Shown here piece by piece: positions 48,130 to 59,229 of a stretch of 64,000 nt of DNA. Origin of the DNA: Gentiana macrophylla (taxonomy: Eukaryota; Streptophyta; Magnoliopsida; Gentianales; Gentianaceae). Within the stretch, counting starts at the first letter, position 1. The number at the start of each line of letters is the position of its first letter. Made by a program: the position numbers and the translations under genes. The stretch covers positions 1 through 64,000 of the forward strand of contig JAOBSW010000714.1 of assembly GCA_026214975.1 (NCBI GenBank). The letters run 5' to 3'. The notes below the pieces were generated by a model that ran no database searches, had not been told where the DNA came from, and was given only the letters and a program-made list of their open reading frames with translations.

Positions 48130-48975
48130 TCACAATGTCAATTTCTAAATTTATGTCGGTCCTCATATATAAAAGCTCATTGACTGCAACGTTAATCATC
48201 CAATGCAACATTAGGGGTCTTTATCAACATGACAGCATATTGAATTTGAAGAATGAATTCCCAGATTCTGGAAGTTGAAGAATTGAAAATTTGATTCCTT
48301 CCAGAAGTTCCAATCAGTGGTGGAGCAATACCACTCTTCACAATCTTTCCACCATCAAACCAAACACCAAAATTCCAATCAATTTGGCAACCTCTTCTAA
48401 TGGTTTCCCATTACCGTATGATGTTACTATCAAATCGAAATGAACAGCCTGTAGGGGTAATATGGGTAAGCTTCAGCCTGCTACGATCATCAAACATGAT
48501 TTCCGTTGTATGACAACCAGGGTGCATCATGCATACAAAGGGAAACACTAAACATTCATCAGCATAGTTTCCTTCAGCTTGCTCAACATAAAGGGGCGTT
48601 GGCTTGTAATGGATTTTCCTCATCACGTCTATTTCATTCTCGGCCCCAAACCGTAATCTAAATCATGGTTCGGGTTGGGCTTTTCACTACAAACAGAAAA
48701 ACATTTATAATCATCCTCGATAATAATTGCATGCTCTTTTATTCCTTCAAACCTTAAACCATTAGTAGAGATGTTTCCAATTACATCAATCCCCGGATCA
48801 AAAACTTGCGGAACACAATTGGATAAAGGTACATAATCATTGTTACCATTGAGTTCTTCAAATGGCCCCACAGAAAACAACTTTGGCATTTCATTAAACA
48901 CTTTGTAGGCAACTTTCTCAACTACAAGTTTTGATGGAAATAACCCCTCAAAGCTTTGCAGTCTAATTTTTCCAA
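48130..48975 (-). pseudogene. H2: unknown protein relic, divergent from G2
   Basis: Minus-strand frames joined across small shifts: FPSKLVVEKVAYKVFNEMPK (near 48950), then VPLSNCVPQVFDPGIDVIGN, then PTPLYVEQAEGNYADECLVF (near 48590), CMMHPGCHTTEIMFDD, and LTHITPTGCSFRFDSN (near 48440). It begins just after a possible splice acceptor (TTAG near 48963) and is cut by E3 on its other side. I do not recognise the family. It is probably a former multi-exon gene. Confidence 0.4.
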
Positions 48976-49123
48976 ATATATATTGGTGAACTTTTTTTTT
49001 AATGAAAACACATGTTGCTTAATTTTACATCACCCGTAAATTAGACGTAAAAGAATATCCAGATAATTATTTTTATTGGAAAATGATTAAATTCTAAATT
49101 GTGGTGTACTTACAAGGGATTTA

Positions 49124-49330
49124 TCAGGGCACAGATATCATAAGAATCATACGGATCTTTTCGAACAGCGTTCTTGAAAAGCTATGTTTACAAATAGGGT
49201 ATAAGGCTTTCTCTTCTTCACGATCCCAAATCAAGAAAAAGTAAAAAGCAAAGTTCACTAGTTCATCATCGCAAAGAAAATCGACTACTGTAAAATTATC
49301 GGAAAGAAAAGAAGAAGAAGAAGCTGCCAC
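49124..49330 (-). other. Possible divergent first exon of H or antisense frame
   Basis: An ATG-started frame of 68 codons beginning Met-Ala-Ala-Ser-Ser-Ser-Ser-Phe-Leu, with NFTVVDFLCDDELVNFAF. Its ATG is only 15 bp from the G2 ATG on the other strand. The first 32 residues are kept in the copy at 12165, and the 11996 insert changes the rest. It might be the first exon of H or merely a frame in a G leader. I cannot decide. Confidence 0.25.
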
Positions 49331-49345
49331 TCAATCCAATCCATA

Positions 49346-50938
49346 ATGTCTTCGACTTGCTTTCAAGCACCGATGAAGAGACTCCCCAATTTCAAATCGA
49401 TCGTTAAAACCTTCAATAATTCTCTATCAATGTCATCACCCGTTTTGCCCCCCGGGGCCGGGAGGAAGAATAATAAGCCATTATTAATGCAGATTTCTGG
49501 TAATATTGCTGCTGCTGCTGCTGCTAAAAAGCCCTTGAAGAATCAGGTTATCGACGTTGTTGGCGAGAAGAAGAAAGAGAATTGTAAGGGTTTCTTAGTA
49601 AATCCTCGTCCCCAATTCAAGTACAAATCTTGGGATGAAATTCTTAGTAAGACCAAGTATGAGGATATGCCTACGAAGAAACAACAGATGAGGAGTCCTG
49701 TTTTAAACCCATATTTGATGCCTGCAGACGAATTATCAGATTTTTCTGGCCCCCAAAACCCCGTTTGGAATTCCTGTCTGGAAGGGAAACCACTGAATTT
49801 ATCTGATGCAAAAAGTGATCTCAAGATGATGCTGGGTGATGATTCAGCCATGAATTCCTCTGCTTTGCCAAAGATTGTGCTGAAAATTAAACCTTTGATT
49901 TCTTCATCAAGCCGTTGTCATGATGATTCCGGGAGGGATTTCATAGAGAAGAAAAAAGCAATCTTCTTGACCTGCAAAAGTTCGAGAAACCAAGACGACG
50001 ACGACGATGCTGTTTTGAATTCTAGCACCAAACCGAAACCGGCTAATGCTGATTTGAATTCGAAACCGAAACCGAAACCGGAACCGGCTAATGCTGATTT
50101 GAATTCTTGCCCGAAACCGAAACCGAAACCGACTAAAGCAAAGAAAGCAGTACTCATGCCGAGAGAATCACCCTGTAGCCACCAAGCCCCTGTTGTGAGA
50201 AGATGTCTGAAACGTAAACCTCTCAATTCAATCCGTGATTCCGGGATGTATTTCAAAGCCAAGAAAGCAATCTTGCCATCCAAAAGTGCAAGAAACGAAG
50301 CAGACGACGACAGTGCCTTGAAAAGAAGGAAAGTTACTTTGAGTTCGGAGGACAAGCCTGGAGAATCATTAGAAACTGCAAGCAGCCAAACCGTTGTCGG
50401 TTGTCGCCTTTCAGAAGAACCACCTGCAGCCGATCATTCGGTGAATCAGTACTCGGATTATACATCTATAAATGTTCCTGCAGATGAGCAAAAATCCGTC
50501 AAAACCGTTGCGCTATCGAGTAATATTAATTCAATCCCGGATGACGACTGCAATATCTCTCCCATTATTATCGATGACGACGACACTTACATTAAGGCCG
50601 AACACGAGGTTAAGTTGTTGAGTTGCTACGAAGACACTATCCTTAAATCTGTAACCGATCCGATACAAAAAGAGCTAGAAAGAGAACGGATGAGATGTAA
50701 AGTAAAAAGAATTGAAGACAAGATGAGAGCGTACAAAAACGAAAATTACAAGAAAAGAATAGCGGCCCGGATTGCATTGGATAAGGTTGTCAAGACCATA
50801 GAGTTCAACGATAACAACATCGACTATATGGAGGAACTGCACCGTTTATACAACATCCGTCTATTTGATCTTAATTATGAACCCTCGGTTTTTCCGAAGC
50901 CATTAGAATGGCTTGGCCTATCCCTTAAGGTAGATTAA
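49346..50938 (+). CDS. G2: unknown lysine/proline-rich, probably nuclear protein, 530 aa
   Basis: An uninterrupted single-exon frame of 530 residues. No known catalytic domain. Visible features: a basic N-terminus; an Ala run at 55-60; an Asp run at about 218-222; a repeated KPKP...PANADLNS region at about 229-265; a Lys-Arg-Arg-Lys-Val nuclear-signal-like motif near 325; an acidic Ile-Ile-Ile-Asp4 patch near 408-414; and a charged, probably helical or coiled-coil stretch at about 432-485, followed by a tail containing NYEPSVFPKPLEWLGL. The start is the first ATG of the frame, shared with G1. The leader upstream is AG-rich, and AATAAA-type signals follow near 51090. Two broken copies (G1, G3) flank it, so this is the only member likely to be functional. 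Role unknown; a chromatin or nucleolar role would be speculation. Confidence 0.7.
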   Translation: MSSTCFQAPMKRLPNFKSIVKTFNNSLSMSSPVLPPGAGRKNNKPLLMQISGNIAAAAAAKKPLKNQVIDVVGEKKKENCKGFLVNPRPQFKYKSWDEILSKTKYEDMPTKKQQMRSPVLNPYLMPADELSDFSGPQNPVWNSCLEGKPLNLSDAKSDLKMMLGDDSAMNSSALPKIVLKIKPLISSSSRCHDDSGRDFIEKKKAIFLTCKSSRNQDDDDDAVLNSSTKPKPANADLNSKPKPKPEPANADLNSCPKPKPKPTKAKKAVLMPRESPCSHQAPVVRRCLKRKPLNSIRDSGMYFKAKKAILPSKSARNEADDDSALKRRKVTLSSEDKPGESLETASSQTVVGCRLSEEPPAADHSVNQYSDYTSINVPADEQKSVKTVALSSNINSIPDDDCNISPIIIDDDDTYIKAEHEVKLLSCYEDTILKSVTDPIQKELERERMRCKVKRIEDKMRAYKNENYKKRIAARIALDKVVKTIEFNDNNIDYMEELHRLYNIRLFDLNYEPSVFPKPLEWLGLSLKVD

Positions 50939-51765
50939 TTCTTGCCTTGCCTTGCCTGGTAATGTTGATGAATTGATTGAATATAACCACATATTCCACT
51001 GTTGTGAATATGCATTCTTTTGTAAATGGTAAAATAGGTTGCATATGCTTTCTGAGTTTGTATTTTGATGGATGGTGCATGGACAAAGTATAAATAAACA
51101 GCAGCACAAAATGGATGGTTGGTTTTTTGCTGAGAGTTTAATTTGTGTCCCTAAAATTTTCTACAGGTCTTAAGTATCTGTGTGTGTGATATTTCATTTC
51201 ATGACTACTACTACATATTTACAAAAGAGAAATGTTTTGACATTTAACTTACATTTTACACTGGTTGATTATGGCGTTGGACCTATAGATAGATGAAGGT
51301 CCCTTCATAATCAATGATAAAATGATAAAAGATGTGTTGCGTTTATTCTATCGTGGGGACGTAGCATTTTTTTTTTATTGATACTTTTGATCAAGTGAAT
51401 ATGATAATGGGGATGTTAATTGGTGTATACAGTTGTTGTGGGTTTTTATGTTGTGAAAGTGTATTTTGCATGAAATGTCTTCTACTCAAACAGTGGTATT
51501 TTTGTCTTGTGAAATAACAAAGGGCCTCCTCAACATAAAAAGACAAGGTAAGACATTTTAACAAAGTCACCGACCCCGCTTAGATTTCTCCTCCTTTTCC
51601 CCTCTTTCGAACGCGGCTTCTATCGGTACCACGAAAATACTTACAGCACCACGATTACTCTCGGCATCTTATAAATCACTCTTGGCACAACATTGAATAT
51701 TTTTGTTATTTTGAACAGCACAACATCAGTGACACTGACGCCCGTTTGCGGTACGAGCGTCACCA
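50939..51765. other. 3' flank of G2
   Basis: Collinear with 13766-14520 and 53895-54716. No further gene seen. It ends in AGCGTCAC, the left 8-bp target duplication of the following MITE. Confidence 0.6.
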
Positions 51766-51975
51766 GAGGCGGCTCCAGGAATGTAACGATACGGGTCGAA
51801 AATTTGTCATATTTTACAATTATTAAACTTAATTTTATATATTATAGTTCAATACGGATCAATATATAAAAATAAGATGGTCGGTACACATATAAAATGT
51901 GTACCTAAAAAAAATTTACACTTTAATATTTTTTTTTATGTCGGGTGACCCATTTCTAAATATGTAAAGTCGCCT
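51766..51975. mobile_element. hAT-type MITE, G2 flank copy
   Basis: The left end CAGAGGCGGCT follows AGCGTCAC. The right end (AAGTCGCCTGG...) is altered here, but the copies at 14693 and 54931 read AGCCGCCCCTG followed by AGCGTCAC. Together they give 11-bp inverted ends and an 8-bp duplication, as expected for hAT. The interior has no coding. Confidence 0.65.
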
Positions 51976-53075
51976 GGAATACTAGAACTAACGTTGGTTT
52001 TCAATCTCAACGTCAGTGACAGTGATTTTACAGTTATAACAGTGACATTGGTGTAAAAAGAAAAACGTCAGTGGCTCTGACACGGATAACGTGGTGCCAA
52101 AAAGTGATTTGGTAGTGTGATGAAGTAAATGAAAAAGTAATATAAAAAGAAAGGATATATCTCTCGGTTATATATGCAGATATATCTTTCGGGCAATGCT
52201 ACGGCCACAACAAAATTGACACAACATATTTGTATACCATGATCACAATGTATGATATTATGATTGAGCTGTGTCATTGACTGTATCATTTTTGTTGTGA
52301 TCGTACCGTTGCCCATATCTTTATAAGTAATTTCATTTCCTGCATTTTGAGGAATAAAATGATACACCTCTCCCTACTATACACATAGACAGACAAAAGC
52401 GTATAGAAACGGATATACGAAATTTGCGTAATGTATTCAAATGAGAAAATCCCTTTAAAAAAATTATGTCATGTTTTTTCTCCACAAACATAATATACAA
52501 CAGACTAAATCAAAGGCAAAAATTGTATGTTTCTACAAACTCAATTCTTACATTGAAATTGATATTGAGAAAGGTGTTGCATGTAAATTTTACTTTTTTT
52601 TGTATTTTTGCATTGGTTTAATTTCAAATGTTTTTTTGCTACATATATCTCCACATTTAAAGCGATTGCAACGTAGCATTGTAGATTGTTTTTAACTTGG
52701 CATAGGCATTGATTATGTAAATTTCAATGTGTTATATGATGTAACAGGTGAAAGTTTTCTTCAAGGATTATTGAGAAGAGGGTGGCTCTTAGATTTGGTA
52801 TATTTATCTGGTCAAGTGGAGGCGTCTATTGCAAATGGACGTTGGTCTGTGTAAGCTCAATGCATTTTGAAGTCCCTCAGTCTTTTATTCTGGTTTCTTC
52901 TTTATAATCATCTATGGCTTCCATTGCATTGTTGTACTCATCGAAGGAAGTTTTGAGAACATGCGCAACTAGCTTTTGGTCTGCCATTCTATCAAAATAC
53001 AAGGTTCTTTAAACAATCTTAGATTTTTGAAATGTTGTTAGTTGCAGAAAGCAGGTTATAAGCGATTCATTGTCT
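51976..53075. other. 3' flank of G2 with the left part of the Helitron-like stretch
   Basis: Matches 14708-15815. It includes the block ACGTTGGTTTTCAATCTCA, which with its inverse near 51730 looks like CACTA-type subterminal repeats, and the candidate Helitron 5' end TCTCCCTACTATACAC at 52368. It stops at GATTCATTGTCTT, where G3 begins. Confidence 0.5.
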
Positions 53076-53087
53076 TCAACACCATAA

Positions 53088-53894
53088 ACCGAAACCGGCT
53101 AATGCTGATTTTAATTCGAAACCGAAACCGGAACCGGCTAATGCTGATTTGAATTCTTGCCTGAAACCGAAACCTCTCAATCAATCCGTAGTGATTCCGG
53201 GATGTATTTCAAAGCCAAGAAAGCAATCTTGCCATCCAAAAGGGCAAGAAACGAAGCAGACGACGACAGTGCCTTGAAAAGAAGGAAAGTTACTTTGAGT
53301 TCGGAGGACAAGCCTGAAGAATCATTAGAAACTGCAAGCAGCCCAACCGTTGTCGGTTGTCGCCTTTCAGAAGAACCACCTGCAGCCGATCATTCGGTGA
53401 ATCAGTACTCGGATTATACATCTATAAATGTTCCTGCAGATGAGCAAAAATCCGTCAAAACCGTTGCGCTATCGAGTAATATTAATTCAATCCCGGATGA
53501 CGACTGCAATATCTCTCCCATTATTATTGATGACGACGACACTTACATTAAGGCCGAACACGAGGTTAAGTTGTTGAGTTGCTACGAAGACACTATCCTT
53601 AAATGTGTAACCGATCCGATACAAAAAGAGCTAGAAAGAGAACGGATGAGATGTAAAGTAAAAAGAATTGAAGACAAGATGAGAGCGTACAAAAACGAAA
53701 ATTACAAGAAAAGAATAGCTGCCCGGATTGCATTGGATAAGGTTGTCAAGACCATAGAGTTCAACGATAACAACATCGACTATATGGAGGAACTGCACCG
53801 TTTATACAACATCCGTCTATTTGATCTTAATTATGAACCCTCGGTTTTTCCGAAGCCATTAGAATGGCTTGGCCTATCCCTTAAGGTAGATTAA
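53088..53894 (+). pseudogene. G3: N-terminally truncated copy of the unknown gene
   Basis: Begins in the KPKP-PANADLNS region, so about 230 N-terminal codons are missing and there is no in-frame ATG start. Compared with G2 it also lacks about 35 codons between the Cys-Pro-Lys repeat and Pro-Leu-Asn-Ser, and one base is missing near 53182. From there to the TAA at 53892 it is open and almost identical to the G2 C-terminal half. It is probably not expressed as a normal protein. Confidence 0.7.
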
Positions 53895-55436
53895 TTCTTG
53901 CCTTGCCTGGTAATGTTGATGAATTGATTGAATATAAGCACATATTCCACTGTTGTGAATATGCATTCTTTTGTAAATGGTAAAATAGGTTGCATATGCT
54001 TTCTGAGTTTGTATTTTGATGGATGGTGCATGGACAAAGTATAAATAAACAGCAGCACAAAATGGTTGGTTATTTTTTGTTGAGAGTTTAATTTGTGTCC
54101 CTAAAATTTTCCACAGGTCTTAAGTATCTGTGTGTGTGATATTTCATTTGTACTACATATTTACAATAGAGAAATGTTTTTGACACGAACGTACATTTTA
54201 AACGATTGATTATGGTGTTGGATCTATAGATAGATGAAGGTCCCTTCATAATCAATGGTAAAATGATAAAAGATGTGTTGTGTTTATTTTATCGTGGGGA
54301 TGTAGCATTTTTATTTTTTATTTTATTTTTTTTATTGATACTTTTGATCAAGTGAATATGATAATGGGATGTTAATTGGTGTACACAGTTGTTGTGGGTG
54401 TTTATATTGTGAAAGTGTGTTTTGCAAGAAATGTCTTCTACTCAAACAGTGGTTTTGTCTTGTGAAATAACAAAGGGTCTCCTCAACATAAAAAGACAAG
54501 GGAAGACATTTTAACAAAGTCACCGACCCCGCATAGATTTCTCCTCCTTTCCCCCTCTTTCGAACGCGAACACATCGGTCACTAAAATACTTACAGATTC
54601 ACGATTACTTTCGACACTTTATAAATCACTCTTGATACAACATTGAATATTTTTATTATTTTGAACAAAGACAACATCATGGCAGACTGACGGCGCTTCA
54701 TGCGATACGAAAGGCCACGAGGGCTAGCCAGGAATTTAATGATACGGGTCGGAATTTATCATATTTTACAATTATTAAGCTTAATTTTATATATTATAGT
54801 TCAATACGGGTCAATAGGGATCAATGTATAAAAATAAGAGAGTCGGTACACATATAAAATGTGTATCTAAAAAAATTTACACTGTAAATTTTTTTTGAAC
54901 GGGTTGGGTGACACATTTCTAAATATGTAAAGCCGCCCCTGAGCGTCACTAGAACTGACGTTGGTTTTAAATCCCAACATCAGTGACACTGGTTTTACGG
55001 TTATAAAAGTGACATTGGTGTAAAATCAGTTATAAAAGTGACATTGGTGTAAAAAGAAAAACGTCGGTGGCTCTGACACGGATATATCTTTTGGGCAATG
55101 GTACGGCCACAACAAAATTAACACAACATATTTGTATACCATGATCACAATGTATGATATTATGATTGAGCTGTGTCATTGACTGTATCATTTTTGTTTT
55201 GATCGTACCGTTGCCCATATCTTTATAAGTAATTTCATTTCCTGCATTTTGAGGAATAAAATGATACACCTCTCCCTACTATACACATAGACAGACAAAA
55301 GCGTATAGAAACGGATATACGAAATTTGCGTAATGTATTCAAATGAGAAAATCCCTTTAAAAAAATTATGTCATGTTTTTTCTCCGCAAACATAATTATA
55401 CAACAGACTAAATCAAAGGCAAAAATTGTATGTTTC
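53895..55436. other. 3' flank of G3, ends at the SNM1 gene
   Basis: Third copy of the G flank. It includes another hAT-type MITE (about 54717-54941, right end AGCCGCCCCTG then AGCGTCAC), a short local duplication of AGTTATAAAAGTGACATTGG (54999 and 55027), and the candidate Helitron 5' end at 55269. Homology stops at ATTGTATGTTTCT. No gene. Confidence 0.6.
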
Positions 55437-55604
55437 TGCCAAATCACAATCCTATAGCCAAATTGACGTTTGAAAAAGAAAAAAAAAATAAAAATTTAAG
55501 CATCTTTCACCAGCAGTGTTAGATGCTAGCAACTCGGTTAAAGATCGATCAGGTGTACAACATACAATCGGAATATCCAAACTCGATCCAATACAATGAA
55601 ATTG

Positions 55605-57327
55605 TTATGCTAAGAGTTGAGAGATCATAGCATTTGCTGATTCGGGTCCATGATTATTGACACTCGGAATAATTTGTGCAGGAGAGATGAGCTTCACAAA
55701 ATCTCTTAGTTCTGAAAAGCTGGAATGCTCACTGTATGGTACTTCATATCTGTGATGAGGATAAAACGATATTTTCGTCAGCTCAAGTTGAGAATTCAAA
55801 CTTGTTGTACAAAAAGAAGTCACCTGATCTGCGTCGGTCATAATGAAGTTGATAGCAATTTTAAAATTCGAGAAAAATCACCTGATCATGGTACCCTGCT
55901 GCAACCTCTTTCCAGTCGTTTTCTTCCTTCCTTTACCAAAGGTCCAACCAGTTGGAGAGAAAGCAACGATCAGATTGTATCTTCCCTGTACAAGTGAACA
56001 GCAACGACATAATATCGTGTTAGACTATTTCAATCAATGAAGGACAAACAATGGTCTCTATCAAGCATTCAACTACATTTATGCACAGTAAATTATCTAT
56101 ACAAATTTCTGTATGCCAATTTCTTACAGTAAGATTTAACAAGGTACTTGCAAAACTCACCGCATACTGGTTAGCTATATACTTCAATCTTTTAAAGCTT
56201 GCAACTGTCCACATAGGCACCACATGTATGTGACTTTCGTTTTCGTTTAAAGTAAACCACTGCATGTCTTCCTTTGGGAATCCGAGGCATTCCAAAAGGC
56301 GCAATTTAGGTGCACTGACATAGATTTTTTTACGAAGAACACGAGCAACCTCCATAAACAACCTTTCCTTTCCTGGATATAAAGGACACAAAAAATGAAG
56401 AAAAGATGCCCCGAAGAAGTATGAGTGTGAATAAAAGACTAGGCCTGAATTGTACCAATTGAATAGCTGCCGATCAAGAATAGAGTTTTGGGGTTAAATT
56501 CTTCTGCTTGAATGGCCTCAATTGCAAACTGAACTACTGCCTCCTGTTTAGGAAAGTCGTACTACACAAACAGCAAAATCTTAGAATTATTCCGGTGCAC
56601 TAATTGAACACAAGTGTCTGTAGCAGAGATTTTCACTCAAGCTTAGTTTAGGAAACAAAGAAGAATATAAGCACGGAATATGAAGTTAGAATTATTCCTT
56701 TGGAACTCATTACCCTCAGATGTGATCGAATATATCTGTGTTTTTCAAACAGTTATAAGCACAGGTTAGATCAAAGGTTTTAATTACGACCCGTGATAAA
56801 CATATGCTAGATAAGACTCATTGTAACCATCCATCAAAAAGGACGATAAGTTATGTACTTAATATGCAAGCAATTCAAGTAATAAGTCATTAGTTACCGA
56901 AGTACCCTACCTGAGGGTTGCAATAGGTGGTGTCGAGGATCAGTGTGTGGATATAGTGAGCCCGGAGAGCAGACATATGTGCTATTTCATCACTGAAACG
57001 AAAATCCCCTGTATGTAAGACGGTCTAGATGCATGGAAAAGCAAGGGGATCAGAATAAAAAAAACAACTTTGTGTTATATCTAAAACCAAGAAAGTAGTA
57101 CAATCATACCTTCCCATTAGGAGGCTCAAAGAGAATTATTACGGCACCAGGACAATGGTTTGCATCAAAGCAAGTTACATCAATCCCTGCAATGTTGATC
57201 TTCTGATTAAGGGGTAAAACTTTTAATTTGTCCCATGAAATGCCAAGCTTCATATTCACAAGCTTAGCAGTAATGGAGGAGCAATATATCATCCCATGAG
57301 AGAAGGACCTTGTGAGCCCTTGATAAT
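55605..57327 (-). CDS. SNM1: SNM1-type DNA cross-link repair nuclease, 3' exons
   Basis: C-terminal half of a beta-CASP metallo-beta-lactamase nuclease that repairs DNA cross-links and oxidative damage in the nucleus. Six exons with GT-AG borders and matching phases, in coding order: 57327-57110, 57024-56911, 56561-56456, 56372-56161, 55985-55882, 55749-55605 (stop TAA). Motifs: [11 protein letters not shown], then [17 protein letters not shown], then LHTGDFRF, then [11 protein letters not shown], the [38 protein letters not shown] block, [14 protein letters not shown], and the DRMBL end [16 protein letters not shown] with IIPSVNN. The exon starts mid-codon in His/Asp-Tyr-Gln-Gly, right after the metal-binding His-x-His-x-Asp-His. 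I could not find the exon carrying that motif in 57328-58875. It is either deleted, altered or outside the window. Confidence 0.85.
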
Positions 57328-58455
57328 CTGCAATGAAAAATAATAAACTTTCAAAGGGGAAGAGTGAAACCATTCGATAATTTTCTCAGGCCCCTTGATT
57401 TGGACATGAAATAAAAAATGATCTTGAACTCAATTTCCACACTTTTGCGAGTATGCCCCAGAAAAGTACATAAAAAAAATTCAACCCCAGAACCTGTCTG
57501 ATCCGACTTATTTAGCTTCTGCGTTTTTTCATATGCATTCTCTTGCTTATTTAATGACAGACTCGACGATTGTTTTTCCTTTAGGGGGTCAAGAGAGAGA
57601 TATGCTATCCAATAACAATTGGTCTCGTTCCTACATTTCCTTGTTCAATAGTTGTGTTCATTGTACATAAGATTCTGAAGAAAGACACAAAATTCTGCAT
57701 GGCGGGCAATGATACAGTAAAATAAAAATGAAAAGCTTAGCTTAGCCCCAGCATTCTGCACAAATTCCGATTCAGCAAGATTTTTTCTGGGTCCAAAACA
57801 TGACTGAATCGTCAGTGATTCTACAGTGCAAGCATTTTAAGGCAGAAAACAAAATCTTTTCATCGTGAAGTATTCCCACAATCAAAATAACTCAAGTTTT
57901 TGCTTAGTGTCCTGCACTTTATACGGTCGGAAGATCATACCACTCTTGAAAGTTCTATCCAGTATTGTAACTCTTTCGTGGTCTTATATTTTTGGAATGG
58001 AGTGAAGATACTCAAAAGCAGTAAATGGTCCTTACAATATTTTTCTTTGTTGAATATGTCTTTCTTTTTATACCTCGTTATCATGGCATCACAAAATGGA
58101 CCAAACGTAAAGATAATAGCACAAACATTCAATTTAGTATTTATAATCAAAATTCAACAGTAGGCTAAAATGAAAAACCTGGCCAAGAGAATGGAGCACA
58201 TTTGAAAACTTTACAACTACAACATGTCATGATATTTTTTTTCTTTCCAAGAAATATTGCTCTGAAATCAGAATCAATCGCAGAAGATTCAAACGAAATA
58301 AGAAAATGTTGAAATAAGCAATCATCATATAGAAGTAACCAAAAACCAAAAAAAAGACATACAAACACCAGCCATTTACACTCAAGTTCTTTCTTTCCCA
58401 TAGTTTACTTCAAGCACATTGACAAAATCAAAAGCAAAGTTATTTAATCTTAATA
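57328..58455. other. Presumed SNM1 intron, right part
   Basis: No exon found in either strand. I looked specifically for a His-Phe-His codon pattern on the minus strand and did not see it. Confidence 0.5.
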
Positions 58456-58729
58456 CTCCCTCCGTCCCGTAATATAAGTCATTTTAGCATTCTTTTTGTA
58501 GTGTCCTATAATATAATTCCTCACAAATCAATACAACATTTATTGCATTTTGTTCCTATTTCACCCCTATTAGCTATACCCCAAATCAACTAATTAATAT
58601 GCTTCCTTTTGGTATTCCAATGCATAAAACTCATTTAAAGATAAAGGGTATTTTTGTCCTAGAATACCACAGCTTTCATGAACTGTGTATCAAAGCAAAA
58701 GGACTTCTAATTTGTGATGGAGGCGGTAG
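58456..58729. mobile_element. Stowaway-like MITE in the presumed SNM1 intron
   Basis: The left end CTCCCTCCGTCCCG and the inverted right end CTACCGCCTCCATC match in most positions. TA lies on both sides (58454-58455 and 58730-58731). CTCCCTCCGT ends and TA duplications are typical of Stowaway (Tc1/mariner) MITEs. 274 bp, no coding. Confidence 0.75.
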
Positions 58730-58875
58730 TAGTTTCTACACATGGATGCATAATGTGAACTTTCAGGTCAAACAAACAAAAATATATATAGTCACAGTTT
58801 GTGGGCATTAATTGATGAACTAGTCCGTTTACAATATAAAGTCTCTATTTGTTGTGAATGATATGACAAACAGTT

Positions 58876-59119
58876 TGTTGAATTAGGAAGGTTATTTCTG
58901 TCTTATTTATTTATTAGGGCACAAACCGTGTGGCAGCAGGGTTTGTGAAGTTTATTTATGGTTTACTTGGGGCTAAGTATGGAAGGCGGCTGCCTAGGGT
59001 TTAGAGTAATTTGGGTGTTTATTTTATTATAAAAGGCGAGGCTCTTTGTGTTATATATCCTTTTCAGAGAATTAATAAAAATAAAGTTTTCCACAGCCAT
59101 TCATCTATCTTTTCTAACA
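58876..59119 (+). repeat. 5' LTR of C2
   Basis: 244 bp. Differs from the 3' LTR at a few clustered places, mostly around CAG/CTG-like sites (for example GGCAGCAGGGT against GGCGGCGAGGT). Confidence 0.9.
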
Positions 59120-59131
59120 TGGTATCGGAGC
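59120..59131 (+). promoter_or_regulatory. Primer-binding site of C2
   Basis: TGGTATCGGAGC, one base from the usual initiator-tRNA complement TGGTATCAGAGC, immediately after the LTR. Confidence 0.9.
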
Positions 59132-59229
59132 GTAGGTTCGATTAAACCTACAAAGATGAATTACCGTGCAGCTTTCACGGGGAGTTGATCAACCCGATTG
59201 TTGGTCAATCTTGAACACTGGAGCAAGCA

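Noticed and set aside
49543..50355. Minus-strand frames inside G2
   Set aside because: Shadows of the G2 coding frame; Phe/Gly repeats are the antisense of Lys/Pro repeats.
57328..58875. Hidden SNM1 exon with the His-x-His-x-Asp motif
   Set aside because: No His-Phe-His codon pattern on the minus strand; a candidate near 58680 did not match the flanking residues.
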